Notes: generated by a model not told the origin, from the sequence alone. A stretch of DNA of 64,000 bases from Thermobifida cellulosilytica TB100 (GCF_001517975.1 NZ_KQ950180.1:841314-905313); one strand, 5' to 3'; positions 36,167 through 45,119 are shown, counted from the stretch's first letter. Made by a program: numbers and translations.

Positions 36167-36625
36167 TCAGGCCCGTCGGCGCCGCAGGAAGAGGACCGCG
36201 GCCCAGGCCGCGAAGCCGGCGCCGAGCGCGGCCAGCCCGGCGCCGATGACGCGGAAGACGCCGAACGCGCCCTCCTCGGTGCTCTGCACGGTGACGGGGT
36301 CGCCCGGGTGCTCCGGGTGGTAGGCGATCTGGAGCTGTTCGCCCTCGTGGTGGTCGGACGGGTTGAGCCCGCCCAGCTTCACGTGGTCGAGCTGGACGCC
36401 CTCCTCCGTGCGGTAGCTGACGTAGACGTCGATGTCCCTGCGGGTGTCCCCGCTGGACGTGCGCCAGTAGTCCTCGTCGCGTTCGACGACGACCGCCTCG
36501 GCCCGTCCCGTGTAGCTGGTGTAGTCGGCGTTGCCGACGACCACGAAGACCACGCTGAGGACGAACAGGACGGCGCTGACTCCGGCGAGGACCAGGAGGT
36601 CGACGTTGCGGGAGGACGAGCTCAT
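36167..36625 (-). CDS. DUF3592-type membrane protein
   Basis: A 152-residue protein with an N-terminal membrane helix (LLVLAGVSAVLFVLSVVFVV), an extracytoplasmic beta-rich domain (TGRAEAVVVERDEDYWRT...DIDVYVSYRT...IAYHPEHPGD), and a C-terminal helix ending in Arg residues. This is the DUF3592 layout; function unknown. ATG 36625 follows AAGGAA. Confidence 0.75.
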   Translation of the reverse strand: MSSSSRNVDLLVLAGVSAVLFVLSVVFVVVGNADYTSYTGRAEAVVVERDEDYWRTSSGDTRRDIDVYVSYRTEEGVQLDHVKLGGLNPSDHHEGEQLQIAYHPEHPGDPVTVQSTEEGAFGVFRVIGAGLAALGAGFAAWAAVLFLRRRRA

Positions 36626-36708
36626 GGCGGTTCCTTCACGGGGGAGGAGATGCGGGTCTGCCGCTTCTGACGCGGCCTCCCCGTCGGCGGTTCCCCTGCT
36701 CCGAGCCG

Positions 36709-37497
36709 TCAGCCCGCGTCCAGGAGCCGCTTGTGGGCCCGGCGCATGCCGGACAGCCAGCGGTCCCGGTCGGAGGCGCGGCGCTGCTCCATGACCGCGG
36801 CCTGGGGGTGGGGCAGGATGAGGAAGCGCCCCTCGCCCAGCGCCTCGACCACGGAGCGGGCCACGTCGGCGGGTTCGATGTAGTCGCCGCCCAGCCGGGT
36901 GGCGGCGGTGGGGCCGTCGCCCGCGGTCATGGCGGTGTTGACGCCGAGCGGGCACAGGCAGGAGACGTCGATGCCCTCGTCCCAGTGCCGGATCGCCAGC
37001 CACTCGGCGAGGGCGACCGCGCCGTGCTTGGTCACCGAGTAGGGGGCCGAGTCGACGTTGGTGAGCAGGCCCGCGGCCGAGGCGGTGACGAGCAGGTGCC
37101 CGCCGCCGCGCTCGATCATGCGGGGCAGCAGCAGGCGGGCGACGTGGACGTGCGCCTGGACGTGGACCCGCCAGGTGAGGTCCCAGTCGGCGTCGCTGCC
37201 CAGGCCGCCGCCGGTGGCCACGCCGGCGTTCGAGCACCACAGGTCGATGGGCGCGTCCCGTTCGACCTCCTCGATGAGCGCGGCCACGGCCGCGGCGTCG
37301 GTGACGTCCAGCGTGTGGGCCCGCGCCCGCTCGCCGAGTTCGGCCGCCGTGCGCGCGGCGCCCTGCCCGTCCAGGTCGGCGATCACCACGCGGGCCGCCC
37401 CCTCGGCGAGGAAGCGCTCCGCGAGCGCGCGGCCGATGCCGTTCGCGCCCCCGGTGACGACGATCGTCCGGCCGGGGAAGGTGAACGGTCTTCCCAT
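36709..37497 (-). CDS. Short-chain dehydrogenase/reductase
   Basis: A 262-residue classical SDR. The cofactor motif TGGANGIG is at residues about 15-22, DV(T) follows, and the active site shows SAAG and YSVTK (Tyr and Lys). The Asp after the second beta-strand (IADLDG) favours NAD(H). Substrate unknown. It is followed 93 bases upstream in its transcription direction by a quinone oxidoreductase, suggesting a shared transcript. Confidence 0.9.
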   Translation of the reverse strand: MGRPFTFPGRTIVVTGGANGIGRALAERFLAEGAARVVIADLDGQGAARTAAELGERARAHTLDVTDAAAVAALIEEVERDAPIDLWCSNAGVATGGGLGSDADWDLTWRVHVQAHVHVARLLLPRMIERGGGHLLVTASAAGLLTNVDSAPYSVTKHGAVALAEWLAIRHWDEGIDVSCLCPLGVNTAMTAGDGPTAATRLGGDYIEPADVARSVVEALGEGRFLILPHPQAAVMEQRRASDRDRWLSGMRRAHKRLLDAG

Positions 37498-37590
37498 GGG
37501 TCGTCCTCTCTGCGTCGGCCCGCGGGCGGCCCGCCCGCAGGTGGGTGGTGGGTCCCGGCGCCGGGGCGCCGCGCCTGCCGGGGGCGCCGG

Positions 37591-38586
37591 TCAGCGGTCC
37601 GCGTGCGGCACGGCCACCAGACGCCCCACGGTGCTTCCGTCGGCGAGGCGCTGCACCCCGTCGGGCAGCTCCTCCAGGGCGAGGACCTCGCTGACCGCGG
37701 GCTTGACCAGGCCGCGGTCGGCCAGGGCGGTGAGCTCCTCGTGGCAGCGGGCCACCAGGGCGGGGTTGCGCTTGTTGTAGAGGCCCCAGTGCAGTCCGAG
37801 CAGCGAGTAGTTCTTGACCAGGGCGTGGTTGAGCCCCGGGGTGGGGATGGTGCCGCTGGCGAACCCGACGACGACGATGCGCCCCTCGAAGGCGATGCAC
37901 TTGGTGGAGCGGGTGTAGGACTCGCCGCCCACGGGGTCGTAGACGACGTCGGCGCCGCGCCCGTCGGTGGCCTCCTTGACCACGGACACGAAGTCCTCGG
38001 TGTGCCGGTCGACGACGATGTCGGCCCCGAGCGCGCGGGCGTACTCGGCCTTGGCCGCGCCTCCGACGACCCCGATCACCCGCGCGCCCGCGGCCTTGGC
38101 GAGCTGGACCGCGGCGCTGCCGACCCCGCCCGCGGCGGCGTGCACCAGGACGGTCTCGCCCTCCCGCAGCCCGGCGCGGCGGTGCAGCGCGAACCAGCCG
38201 GTCTGGTAGCCGATGAACAGCGCGGCGGCCTCGGTGTCGGTGAGGGCGGGCGGCGCGGGGAAGACGCGGCCGATCTCCATGGGCGCGTACTCGGCGAACG
38301 ACCCCCGGGGCAGCACGGGTGAGCCGATGACCCGGTCGCCCTCGGCGACCGTCGTGACGCCCTCGCCCAGCGCGACGACCTCGCCGCACAGTTCCACGCC
38401 GGGGGTGAAAGGCAGCGGCGGCTTCTCCTGGTAGACGCCCCGGCACAGCAGCGCGTCGGGGAAGTTGACCGCCGTGGCGAGCACCCGGACCACGATCTGC
38501 CCGGGGGCGGGCTCGGGGACGGGCACCTCCTCCAGGCGCAGGACGTCCTTGGGTTCGCCCAGTTCGTGCACCCGCAGCGCTCTCAC
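37591..38586 (-). CDS. NADPH:quinone oxidoreductase, zinc-independent MDR family
   Basis: A 331-residue medium-chain reductase. It has the GroES-like N-domain (VNFPDALLCRGVYQEKPPLPF), the Rossmann motif AAAGGVGSAAVQLAKAAGARV, and the YDPVGG motif. The zinc ligands of alcohol dehydrogenases are absent, as in QOR proteins. GTG 38586 follows GGAGGCGAAG; the longer frame upstream is unrelated. The promoter region contains ACCGACCGGTCGGT (38617-38630), a palindrome of the type bound by TetR-family regulators, just upstream. Confidence 0.9.
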   Translation of the reverse strand: MRALRVHELGEPKDVLRLEEVPVPEPAPGQIVVRVLATAVNFPDALLCRGVYQEKPPLPFTPGVELCGEVVALGEGVTTVAEGDRVIGSPVLPRGSFAEYAPMEIGRVFPAPPALTDTEAAALFIGYQTGWFALHRRAGLREGETVLVHAAAGGVGSAAVQLAKAAGARVIGVVGGAAKAEYARALGADIVVDRHTEDFVSVVKEATDGRGADVVYDPVGGESYTRSTKCIAFEGRIVVVGFASGTIPTPGLNHALVKNYSLLGLHWGLYNKRNPALVARCHEELTALADRGLVKPAVSEVLALEELPDGVQRLADGSTVGRLVAVPHADR

Positions 38587-38616
38587 GGTTCTTCGCCTCC
38601 CACACCCGTAGATACC

Positions 38617-38630
38617 GACCGGTCGGTAGT
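38617..38630. promoter_or_regulatory. TetR-type palindrome upstream of the oxidoreductase/SDR genes
   Basis: ACCGACCGGTCGGT is a perfect 14-base palindrome 31 bases upstream of GTG 38586. Comparable ACCGACCGGTCGGT-like sites are common operators for actinobacterial TetR regulators of lipid metabolism. The cognate regulator is not in the window. Confidence 0.6.
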
Positions 38631-38722
38631 GAGTGAAGCGCCTCCCGCCCGGTTTCGTCAAGGCGGGCCGCACCGGACCGGTGGGGTAGCCTCGCTCAGA
38701 AGCCCGACGAGGAGAGGATCCG

Positions 38723-40348
38723 GTGTCTGCCCCAACGCGTACCCCCACGGGAAGGAACGAGGTCACCAGTGAGGCGGCGCGGCGGCGCACGTTCGCGGTG
38801 ATCTCGCACCCGGACGCCGGAAAGTCCACGCTGACCGAGGCGCTGGCGCTGCACGCGGCGGCGATCACCTCGGCGGGGGCGGTGCACGGCAAGGGCGACC
38901 GGCGGGGCGTGACCTCCGACTGGATGGAGATGGAGCAGGCCCGCGGGATCTCCATCACCTCCGCGGCGCTGCGCATCGAGTACCAGGACCGGGTGCTCAA
39001 CCTGCTGGACACGCCCGGCCACGCCGACTTCTCCGAGGACACCTACCGGGTGCTGGCCGCGGTGGACTGCGCGGTGATGCTGCTGGACTCGGCCAAGGGC
39101 CTGGAGCCGCAGACGCTGAAGCTGTTCGACGTGGCGCGCGGCCGGGGCATCCCGGTGATCACGTTCGTCAACAAGTGGGACCGGCCCGGCCGGGAGCCGC
39201 TGGAGCTGCTGGACGAGATCGAGCAGCGCATCGGGCTGCGCCCCACGCCGCTGAACTGGCCGGTGGGCATCGCCGGGGACTTCCGCGGGCTGGTCGACCG
39301 CACCGCGGGCAACGCCTACACCAAGCTGCACCGCACCCCGGGCGGGGCCACGAAGGCCGTGGAGGAGCCCGTGGACGCCGCGCGGGCCGCCGAGATCGAG
39401 GGGGCGGCCTGGGAGCAGGCGATGGAGGAGCTGGCGCTGCTGGACGAGATCGGCGCCCACTACGACGCCGAGTCGTTCCTGGCGGGCAAGTCCTCCCCGG
39501 TGCTGTTCGGCGCGGCGCTGCCCAACTTCGGCGTCTCCCACCTGCTGCGCACCCTGATCACGCTGGCCCCCGCGCCGTCGGCCCGCGCCGACGCCTCGGG
39601 CACGCCGCGCCCGGTGGACGCGCCGTTCTCCGGGTTCGTGTTCAAGATGCAGGCCAACATGGACAAGGCCCACCGCGACCGGATGGCGTTCGTACGGGTG
39701 TGCTCGGGCCGCTTCGACCGGGGCATGGTGCTCACCCACGCCGCGTCGGGCCGCCCGTTCGCCACCAAGTACACCCAGGCGGTGTTCGGCGCGGAGCGCC
39801 ACACCCTGGACACCGCCTACCCGGGCGACGTGATCGCGCTGGTCAACGCGCAGGCGCTGCGGGTCGGCGACACCCTGTACGACGGGCCGAAGGTGGAGTT
39901 CCCGCCGATCCCGAGCTTCGCGCCCGAGCACTTCGCGGTGGCCCGCGCCGTGGACTCGGGCCGCTACAAGCAGTTCCGCCGCGGCATCGAGCAGCTCGAC
40001 AGCGAGGGCGTGGTCCAGGTGCTGGTCTCCGACGTGCGCGGCGAGCAGGCGCCGGTGCTGGCCGCCGTGGGACCGCTCCAGTTCGACGTGGTCCGGCACC
40101 GCATGGAGCACGAGTTCCGCGCCCCCGTGGAGCTGTCCCACCTCGACTACAGCGTGGCGCGGCGCACCGACGCCGCCTCCGCGCCCGTGCTGCACGGCCT
40201 GTCCGGCGCCGAGGTGCTCACCCGCCGCTCCGACGGGGAGCTGCTGGTGCTGGTGCACAACAAGTGGCGGCTCCGGGTGATCCAGCGCGACCACCCGGAG
40301 CTGCTCATGGAGCCCCTGCTCGCCGGGGGCATCGAGGAGGAGGGCTGA
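38723..40348 (+). CDS. prfC: Peptide chain release factor 3
   Basis: A 541-residue translational GTPase that recycles RF1/RF2 after termination. G1 is SHPDAGKST, G2 SITSAA, G3 DTPGH, G4 NKWD. The insert AGAVHGKGDRRGVTSDWMEMEQARGIS before G2 is specific to RF3. The EF-G-like domains 2 and 3 follow. GTG 38723 lies after GAGGAGAGG. Its TGA stop lies in a short palindrome (40346-40364) that also holds the stop of the convergent gene. Confidence 0.97.
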   Translation: MSAPTRTPTGRNEVTSEAARRRTFAVISHPDAGKSTLTEALALHAAAITSAGAVHGKGDRRGVTSDWMEMEQARGISITSAALRIEYQDRVLNLLDTPGHADFSEDTYRVLAAVDCAVMLLDSAKGLEPQTLKLFDVARGRGIPVITFVNKWDRPGREPLELLDEIEQRIGLRPTPLNWPVGIAGDFRGLVDRTAGNAYTKLHRTPGGATKAVEEPVDAARAAEIEGAAWEQAMEELALLDEIGAHYDAESFLAGKSSPVLFGAALPNFGVSHLLRTLITLAPAPSARADASGTPRPVDAPFSGFVFKMQANMDKAHRDRMAFVRVCSGRFDRGMVLTHAASGRPFATKYTQAVFGAERHTLDTAYPGDVIALVNAQALRVGDTLYDGPKVEFPPIPSFAPEHFAVARAVDSGRYKQFRRGIEQLDSEGVVQVLVSDVRGEQAPVLAAVGPLQFDVVRHRMEHEFRAPVELSHLDYSVARRTDAASAPVLHGLSGAEVLTRRSDGELLVLVHNKWRLRVIQRDHPELLMEPLLAGGIEEEG

Positions 40349-40364
40349 CCGCGCCGGGCGGTCA
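40346..40364. terminator. Short palindrome holding both convergent stop codons
   Basis: TGACCGC-GCCGG-GCGGTCA: the left arm begins with the prfC TGA and the right arm ends with the dioxygenase stop on the other strand. It may act as a weak bidirectional terminator. Confidence 0.5.
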
Positions 40365-41159
40365 GTCGAACTGGAAGGCGCGCTTGGCCAGGCCGTACCA
40401 GAAGCCGTCGATGACGCTGCGGGCGGTCTCGGTGGTGCCGCTGCCGGCGCCCAGGGCGACGAACAGCGGGGCCAGGTGTTCGCTGCGCGGGTGGGCGATC
40501 TCGGCGGCCGGAGCCTTGGTCCGCCAGTCCAGCAGGGCGTCGACGTCCCCGGCGTGGGCGGCCCGGCTGGCCCAGTCGTCGAACTCGGCCGACCAGGACG
40601 GCGGCGCGTAGTCGGGGCCGCGGCTCATGTCGACGCAGGACAGGTTGTGGGTGAGGAAGCCGCTGCCCATGACGAGCACGCCCGCCTCGCGCAGCGGGGC
40701 CAGGCGGCGGCCCAGCTCGTAGAGCCGACGGGGGTCGAGGGTGGGCAGGGAGATCTGCAACACCGGCACGTCGGCGTCCGGGTACATCTCCTTGAGCGGC
40801 ACGTAGGCGCCGTGGTCGAGGCCGCGCGTGGGCGCCTCGGCGATGAGGACGCCGGCGCCGCTGAGCAGCTTGCGGACGTCCTCGGCGAGGTCGGGCGCCC
40901 CGGGGGCGGGGTAGGTGACCTGGTAGTAGCGCTCGGGGAAGCCCCAGAAGTCGTAGACCAGGGGGACCGTGGTGGTCGCGCCGATGGTGAGCGGGGCGGA
41001 CTCCCAGTGCGCCGAGACGATGAGGACCGCCCTGGGGCGCGGCAGCTCGGCCGACCAGGCGGCGAGCTGGCCGCTCCACAGCGGGTCGTCGGCCAGCGGC
41101 GGGGCGCCGTGGCCGAAGTAGAGGACGGGGAGCTTCTCGGGGACGGGTGGGGTGCTCAT
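40362..41159 (-). CDS. DODA/LigB-type extradiol ring-cleavage dioxygenase family protein
   Basis: A 265-residue protein of the class III extradiol dioxygenase (YgiD/4,5-DOPA dioxygenase-like) family. It shows LYFGHGAPP (first metal His), VSAHWES, GLDHGAYVPL and the C-terminal HPRSEHLAPL, which supply the expected His ligands. The true substrate is unknown; E. coli YgiD opens DOPA. ATG 41159 follows GGAGACAGCC. A strong dyad sits 45 bases upstream. Confidence 0.9.
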   Translation of the reverse strand: MSTPPVPEKLPVLYFGHGAPPLADDPLWSGQLAAWSAELPRPRAVLIVSAHWESAPLTIGATTTVPLVYDFWGFPERYYQVTYPAPGAPDLAEDVRKLLSGAGVLIAEAPTRGLDHGAYVPLKEMYPDADVPVLQISLPTLDPRRLYELGRRLAPLREAGVLVMGSGFLTHNLSCVDMSRGPDYAPPSWSAEFDDWASRAAHAGDVDALLDWRTKAPAAEIAHPRSEHLAPLFVALGAGSGTTETARSVIDGFWYGLAKRAFQFD

Positions 41160-41201
41160 GGCTGTCTCCTCGTGGTGGGCGCACCATAAGTCTATCCAGA
41201 T

Positions 41202-41223
41202 AAAATCTTCCTTGGAAGATTTA
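41202..41223. promoter_or_regulatory. Palindromic operator upstream of the dioxygenase gene
   Basis: AATCTTCC-TT-GGAAGATT (41204-41221) is a perfect 8+2+8 dyad in an AT-rich island within very GC-rich sequence. It is 45 bases upstream of ATG 41159. A repressor of the MarR/HxlR/PadR class is likely, but none is encoded next to it. Confidence 0.6.
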
Positions 41224-41325
41224 TGGGTGTGAGACGGCTCCGGTCCCCGGGCCGGTCCTCCCGGGCGTGCCGCGGCGGGACCGCCGCTGGGGCGGCCGGA
41301 CCCCGCAGGCGCCGCGCCGACCGCC

Positions 41326-42261
41326 TCAGCGGGCGGCCAGCTCCTCCGGGACCGCCACCACGTCGACGAACGCGCCGCGGCGCAGCAGGGTGACGGGCAG
41401 CCGGGAGCCGATCGCCGACCCCAGCATGAGCCGTTGCAGGTCCTGGACCCCCTCCAGCTTCCGCCCCGCCGCGGAGACCAGGACGTCGCCCAGGTAGATC
41501 CCGGCGGTCCCGGCCGGACTGCCCGGCACCACCTCCACCACGCGCAGCCCCGTCCGCTGGCCCAGGCGCTCGGCGACCCCCGGCGGCAGCGGCACCGGCG
41601 CCCCCGCCACCCCCAGCCAGGCGCGGCGCACCCGCCCGGTGGCGGCGAGCTCCCCGACGATCCGCCGCGTCGTGGAGTTCACCGGAACGGCCAGGCCCAG
41701 CCCGTAGCCCGCCACCGCCGTGTTGATCCCCACCACGCGGCCGCGCCAGTCGGCCAGCGCCCCGCCGGAGCTGCCCGGGTTGAGCGCGGCGTCGGTCTGC
41801 ACGACGTCGTCGATCAACCGGATGTGGCGCCCCTCCCGGGCGGGCAGCGCACGGCCGAGCGCGGAGACCACCCCGGCGGTCACCGATCCGGCCAGCCCCA
41901 TCGGGTTGCCGACCGCGACGACGAGCTGCCCGATCCGCAGCCCGTCGGCGTCCCCCAGCTCCGCGACGGGCGGCCCCGTCTCCGCGCACCGCAGCACCGC
42001 CAGGTCGGACAGCGGGTCCGCGCCGACCACGTCGAACCGGGTCCACGAGCCGTCCTGGAACTCGGCGGTGCCGTGGTGGGCGCCCTCGACCACGTGCGCG
42101 CTGGTGAGCATCAGCCCGTCGGCGGTGAACAGCACCGCCGACCCGGCCCCCGCTCCCCGGGGCCCGCGCACCGACAGCGCGGCCACGCTCGGCCGGAGCC
42201 GCTGCGCGACGGAGGTCACGATCCTGCTGTAGGCATCCATGGCTTCGTGTTCGGCGTCCAT
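41326..42261 (-). CDS. HtrA/DegP-like serine protease with PDZ domain, no visible membrane anchor
   Basis: A 311-residue protein with a trypsin-like domain: catalytic His in TSAHVVEG, Asp in PLSDLAVL, Ser in NPGSSGGAL. One PDZ domain follows (residues about 210-305, GSPAGTAGIYLGDVLVSAAG). Unlike the larger homologue at 45.3 kb it lacks a signal peptide or membrane helix, with ATG 42261 or the nearby GTGs. It diverges from a universal stress protein gene, which fits a stress-related role. The start is not well fixed. Confidence 0.86.
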   Translation of the reverse strand: MDAEHEAMDAYSRIVTSVAQRLRPSVAALSVRGPRGAGAGSAVLFTADGLMLTSAHVVEGAHHGTAEFQDGSWTRFDVVGADPLSDLAVLRCAETGPPVAELGDADGLRIGQLVVAVGNPMGLAGSVTAGVVSALGRALPAREGRHIRLIDDVVQTDAALNPGSSGGALADWRGRVVGINTAVAGYGLGLAVPVNSTTRRIVGELAATGRVRRAWLGVAGAPVPLPPGVAERLGQRTGLRVVEVVPGSPAGTAGIYLGDVLVSAAGRKLEGVQDLQRLMLGSAIGSRLPVTLLRRGAFVDVVAVPEELAAR

Positions 42262-42420
42262 GTGCACCACAACACGCCCGCCGCTCCGGGGATGCCGGTC
42301 CCGGCTCTGCCCACAGCGAAAGGGACCTTGTGCTCCCTCCCCGGAGCCGGACGGCCTCCCGTAAGGGCCCCTCCCCCGGGTAGGAGCCCGACAGGACACG
42401 GCGACAGCGAGGGGGAGACC

Positions 42421-43323
42421 ATGGCACACCAGGAGCCGGGCTGGGTCGCGGTCGGAGTCGACGGCTCCGACTCCAGCCGGTACGCACTCGAATGGTCGGC
42501 GCAGGAGGCGCGGCTGCGCGGCCTGGGGCTGCGGATCGTCACCGCGGTGGAGATCCCCGACCCGCAGGACCCGTTCACCGGCGCGGTCACCCCCGTGGAC
42601 GTCGAGGAGTCGCCCCTGTTCCGGGACGGCCAATCGCTCCTGGAGTACGCCGAGAAGTGGATCGGCCAGCTCTACCCGGAGCTGGAGACGCGGACCCGGC
42701 TGGTGCTGCGCCGCCCGGCCGAGGCGCTGCTGGAGACCGCCGAGGAGCCGGGGACCGCGGTGGTCGTCGTCGGTTCGCGGGGGCGCGGCTCCCTGATGTC
42801 GGCCTTCGCCGGATCGGTGGGCGTGGAGCTGGCCGCGCACTCGCCGGTGCCGGTGGTGGTGCTGCCCAAGCAGCACGAGACCGCGCCCGGGGCGCGGGAA
42901 CGGGTCGTCCTCGGCGTGGACGGCTCGCCGGCCAGCCGCAACGCCGTCGGGTTCGCCTTCGCCGAGGCCGAGCGGCGCGGCACCACGCTGGTGGCGGTCT
43001 GCGCCTGGCAGCCCGTCACCGCCTTCGCCCTGACGATGGGGCCGCTGCCGCCCGAGGTGTTCGACGAGGAGCCGCTCGCCGCGGCCGCCCGGGAGACCGT
43101 GGAGGAGGCCCTGGCCGAGCACCGGGAGCGCCACCCCGGGGTGCCGGTCGACATCCGCACCGTGCGCGCCCACCCGGCCGCGGCCCTGCTGGAGGCCGCC
43201 ACCCCGGCCGACCTGATCGTCGTGGGCTCCCGCGGCAGGGGCGGCTTCACCGGCCTGCTGCTCGGCTCGGTGAGCCAGTCGGTCCTGCACGGCGCCCGCG
43301 GCCCGGTCGCGGTGGTGCGCTGA
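42421..43323 (+). CDS. Universal stress protein with two Usp domains
   Basis: A 300-residue cytoplasmic protein with tandem Usp domains: VAVGVDGSDSS and VVVGSRGRGS in the first, VVLGVDGSPAS and IVVGSRGRGGFTGLLLGSVS in the second. The G-2x-G-9x-G(S/T) ATP-binding motif is intact in both. Such proteins respond to hypoxia or starvation in actinobacteria. ATG 42421 follows GAGGGGGAG. A terminator hairpin follows at 43339. Confidence 0.93.
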   Translation: MAHQEPGWVAVGVDGSDSSRYALEWSAQEARLRGLGLRIVTAVEIPDPQDPFTGAVTPVDVEESPLFRDGQSLLEYAEKWIGQLYPELETRTRLVLRRPAEALLETAEEPGTAVVVVGSRGRGSLMSAFAGSVGVELAAHSPVPVVVLPKQHETAPGARERVVLGVDGSPASRNAVGFAFAEAERRGTTLVAVCAWQPVTAFALTMGPLPPEVFDEEPLAAAARETVEEALAEHRERHPGVPVDIRTVRAHPAAALLEAATPADLIVVGSRGRGGFTGLLLGSVSQSVLHGARGPVAVVR

Positions 43324-43338
43324 CCTCCGTCCGCCCAG

Positions 43339-43362
43339 GTCCCCCGCCCCCGCGCGGGGGAC
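43339..43362 (+). terminator. Hairpin terminator after the universal stress protein gene
   Basis: GTCCCCCGC (43339-43347) pairs with GCGGGGGAC (43354-43362). No T-run; position right after the stop supports termination. Confidence 0.55.
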
Positions 43363-43374
43363 CCCCGCACCATG

Positions 43375-43397
43375 TACTACATTGCGTCGCAGTAGTA
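43375..43397. promoter_or_regulatory. TACTAC/GTAGTA dyad upstream of two membrane-protein genes
   Basis: TACTAC (43375-43380) and GTAGTA (43392-43397) flank 11 bases in an AT-richer stretch about 50 bases upstream of the next gene. A regulator site or a promoter element is possible. Confidence 0.35.
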
Positions 43398-43443
43398 AGG
43401 CCCACCAGCGGGAAGGTGAACGGGACCATGGGCGGAGCCCGGC

Positions 43444-43809
43444 ATGGTTGACGGCTGGACCACGGTCGTCCAAATGGCGTCGCTGGCGTTGGCGGTCTGG
43501 TGCGGGATCTCGGCCTTCCGGAACCGGCCGATGCTGGTGCCGCACCTGATCGGCATCGCGGTACTGGAAGTGCTGCTGCTGGTGCAGCTCGTGCTGTCGA
43601 TCGTGCTGCTGGTGGAGGGGCCGCGGCCGCCCGACACCGTCACCTTCGTCAGCTACCTGGTCACCCTGGTGCTGGTCCCCCCGGCCTGCGCGGTGTGGGG
43701 GCTCATGGAACGCAGCAAGTGGGGCCCCGCCGTCATCGCCTTCGCCTGCCTCGTCATCCCGGTCCTGATGGTCCGGCTCGAACAGCTCTGGAACGCGTCC
43801 GTTGTCTGA
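43444..43809 (+). CDS. Four-helix membrane protein of unknown function
   Basis: A 121-residue polytopic protein with helices at about residues 8-24, 36-58, 66-85 and 95-110. It resembles small actinobacterial membrane proteins of unknown role. Its stop overlaps the TTG start of the next gene by 8 bases, so the two are coupled and may form a complex. Confidence 0.75.
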   Translation: MVDGWTTVVQMASLALAVWCGISAFRNRPMLVPHLIGIAVLEVLLLVQLVLSIVLLVEGPRPPDTVTFVSYLVTLVLVPPACAVWGLMERSKWGPAVIAFACLVIPVLMVRLEQLWNASVV

Positions 43810-44251
43810 GACCGAGAAGAACTCCCGCGCCGGCGGCCCCGGAAGACTGCTGGTCGCCGTCTACGCCCTGTTCGCGGTCGCCGCGACGGGGCGCTCCACC
43901 GTGCAGATCCTCACCCGCTTCGAGGAGGCCCCGCTCGCCTACGCGCTGTCGGCGCTGGCCGCCGTCGTCTACATCGTGGCGACCGTGGGGCTCGCCCGCG
44001 CCGGACGCACCTCCTACCGGGTCGCCGTCGCCTGCTGCTCCCTCGAACTCGTCGGCGTGGTCGCGGTCGGCCTGTTCACCCTGCTGGTCCCCCAGGCGTT
44101 CCCCGACGACACGGTCTGGTCGCTGTTCGGCAAGGGCTACGGGTTCGTGCCGCTCGTGCTGCCGGTCCTGGGGCTGCTGTGGCTGCGCCGGTCCCATCCG
44201 CGGGCGGCACGGTCCACGGAATCCGCGGGATCCCCGGCCGAGCGCGGATAG
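43802..44251 (+). CDS. Four-helix membrane protein of unknown function
   Basis: A 149-residue protein with four helices (about residues 17-32, 43-66, 77-99, 113-128) and a Ser/Ala-rich basic tail. Start TTG 43802 lies inside the preceding gene. It contains a FPDDTVWSLFGKGYG loop before the last helix. No function is assigned. Confidence 0.75.
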   Translation: MSETEKNSRAGGPGRLLVAVYALFAVAATGRSTVQILTRFEEAPLAYALSALAAVVYIVATVGLARAGRTSYRVAVACCSLELVGVVAVGLFTLLVPQAFPDDTVWSLFGKGYGFVPLVLPVLGLLWLRRSHPRAARSTESAGSPAERG

Positions 44252-44261
44252 CCTGGGAGCC

Positions 44262-45119
44262 ATGGCACGATCCGAGTCCGCTCCGTTCTCGTCCCTACCG
44301 GTCGCCGTCACCGCGGACTGGCTGCGCGCCCACGCGGACGAGGTCGTCGTCGCCGACGTCCGCTGGTACCTCGACGGGCGCTCCGGCCGCAAGGAGTACG
44401 CCGCCGGGCACCTGCCCGGAGCGGTGTTCGTGGACGTCGACTCCGACCTGGCCGCCCCGGCCGACCCCGCGGGCGGACGGCACCCGCTGCCCGACCCCGC
44501 CGACTTCGCCGCCGCACTGTCGCGGCTGGGCATCGGCGACGACACGGCGGTCGTGGCCTACGACGACACGGGCGGCTCCACCGCGGCGCGCCTGGTGTGG
44601 ATGCTGCGCGTCCTGGGCTCCCCGGCGGCGCTGCTGGACGGCGGCATCCAGGCGTGGCCGGGACCGCTCGAACCGGGCGAGGTGCGTCCCAGCCCGCGGC
44701 CGCGCACCCCCGTGCCGTGGCCCGCCGACCGCATCGTGGACACCGCGACGGTCCGCGCGCAGCTCGGCGACCCGGACCGGCTGCTGTTGGACGCCCGCAC
44801 CCCCGGCCGGTTCACCGGGGAGGCGCCCGCCCCGGTCGACCCGCGCCCCGGCCACATCCCGGGTGCGCGCAGCGCCGCCTGGCAGGACAACCTCGACGCA
44901 CAGGGCCGCCTCGCCGCACCCGAGGCGCTGCGGGCCCGGTTCCGCGCGCTCGGCGCGGACACCGCCGCCAGCATCACCGTCTACTGCGGCTCCGGGGTGA
45001 CCGCCTGCCACGACCTGCTGGCGCTGGAACACGCCGGTTTCGACGGCGCCCGGCTCTACCCGGGGTCGTGGAGCGCCTGGGGAGCCGACGAGTCCCTGCC
45101 CGCGCAGACCGGCGACTGA
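44262..45119 (+). CDS. sseA: Thiosulfate/3-mercaptopyruvate sulfurtransferase
   Basis: A 285-residue two-domain rhodanese. The N-domain has EYAAGHLPGAVFVDVD and YDDTGGSTAARLVW; the C-domain has LLLDARTPGRFTGE and the active-site loop CGSGVTAC, whose first Cys carries the persulfide. CGSGVTA is typical of mercaptopyruvate sulfurtransferases rather than CRKGVT of thiosulfate-specific ones. ATG 44262 follows GGGAG. Confidence 0.9.
   Translation: MARSESAPFSSLPVAVTADWLRAHADEVVVADVRWYLDGRSGRKEYAAGHLPGAVFVDVDSDLAAPADPAGGRHPLPDPADFAAALSRLGIGDDTAVVAYDDTGGSTAARLVWMLRVLGSPAALLDGGIQAWPGPLEPGEVRPSPRPRTPVPWPADRIVDTATVRAQLGDPDRLLLDARTPGRFTGEAPAPVDPRPGHIPGARSAAWQDNLDAQGRLAAPEALRARFRALGADTAASITVYCGSGVTACHDLLALEHAGFDGARLYPGSWSAWGADESLPAQTGD

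Noticed and set aside
35645..36670. 341-residue plus-strand frame in the gap at 35.4-36.2 kb
   Set aside because: The second half is antisense to the DUF3592 gene and the first half has no recognisable features.
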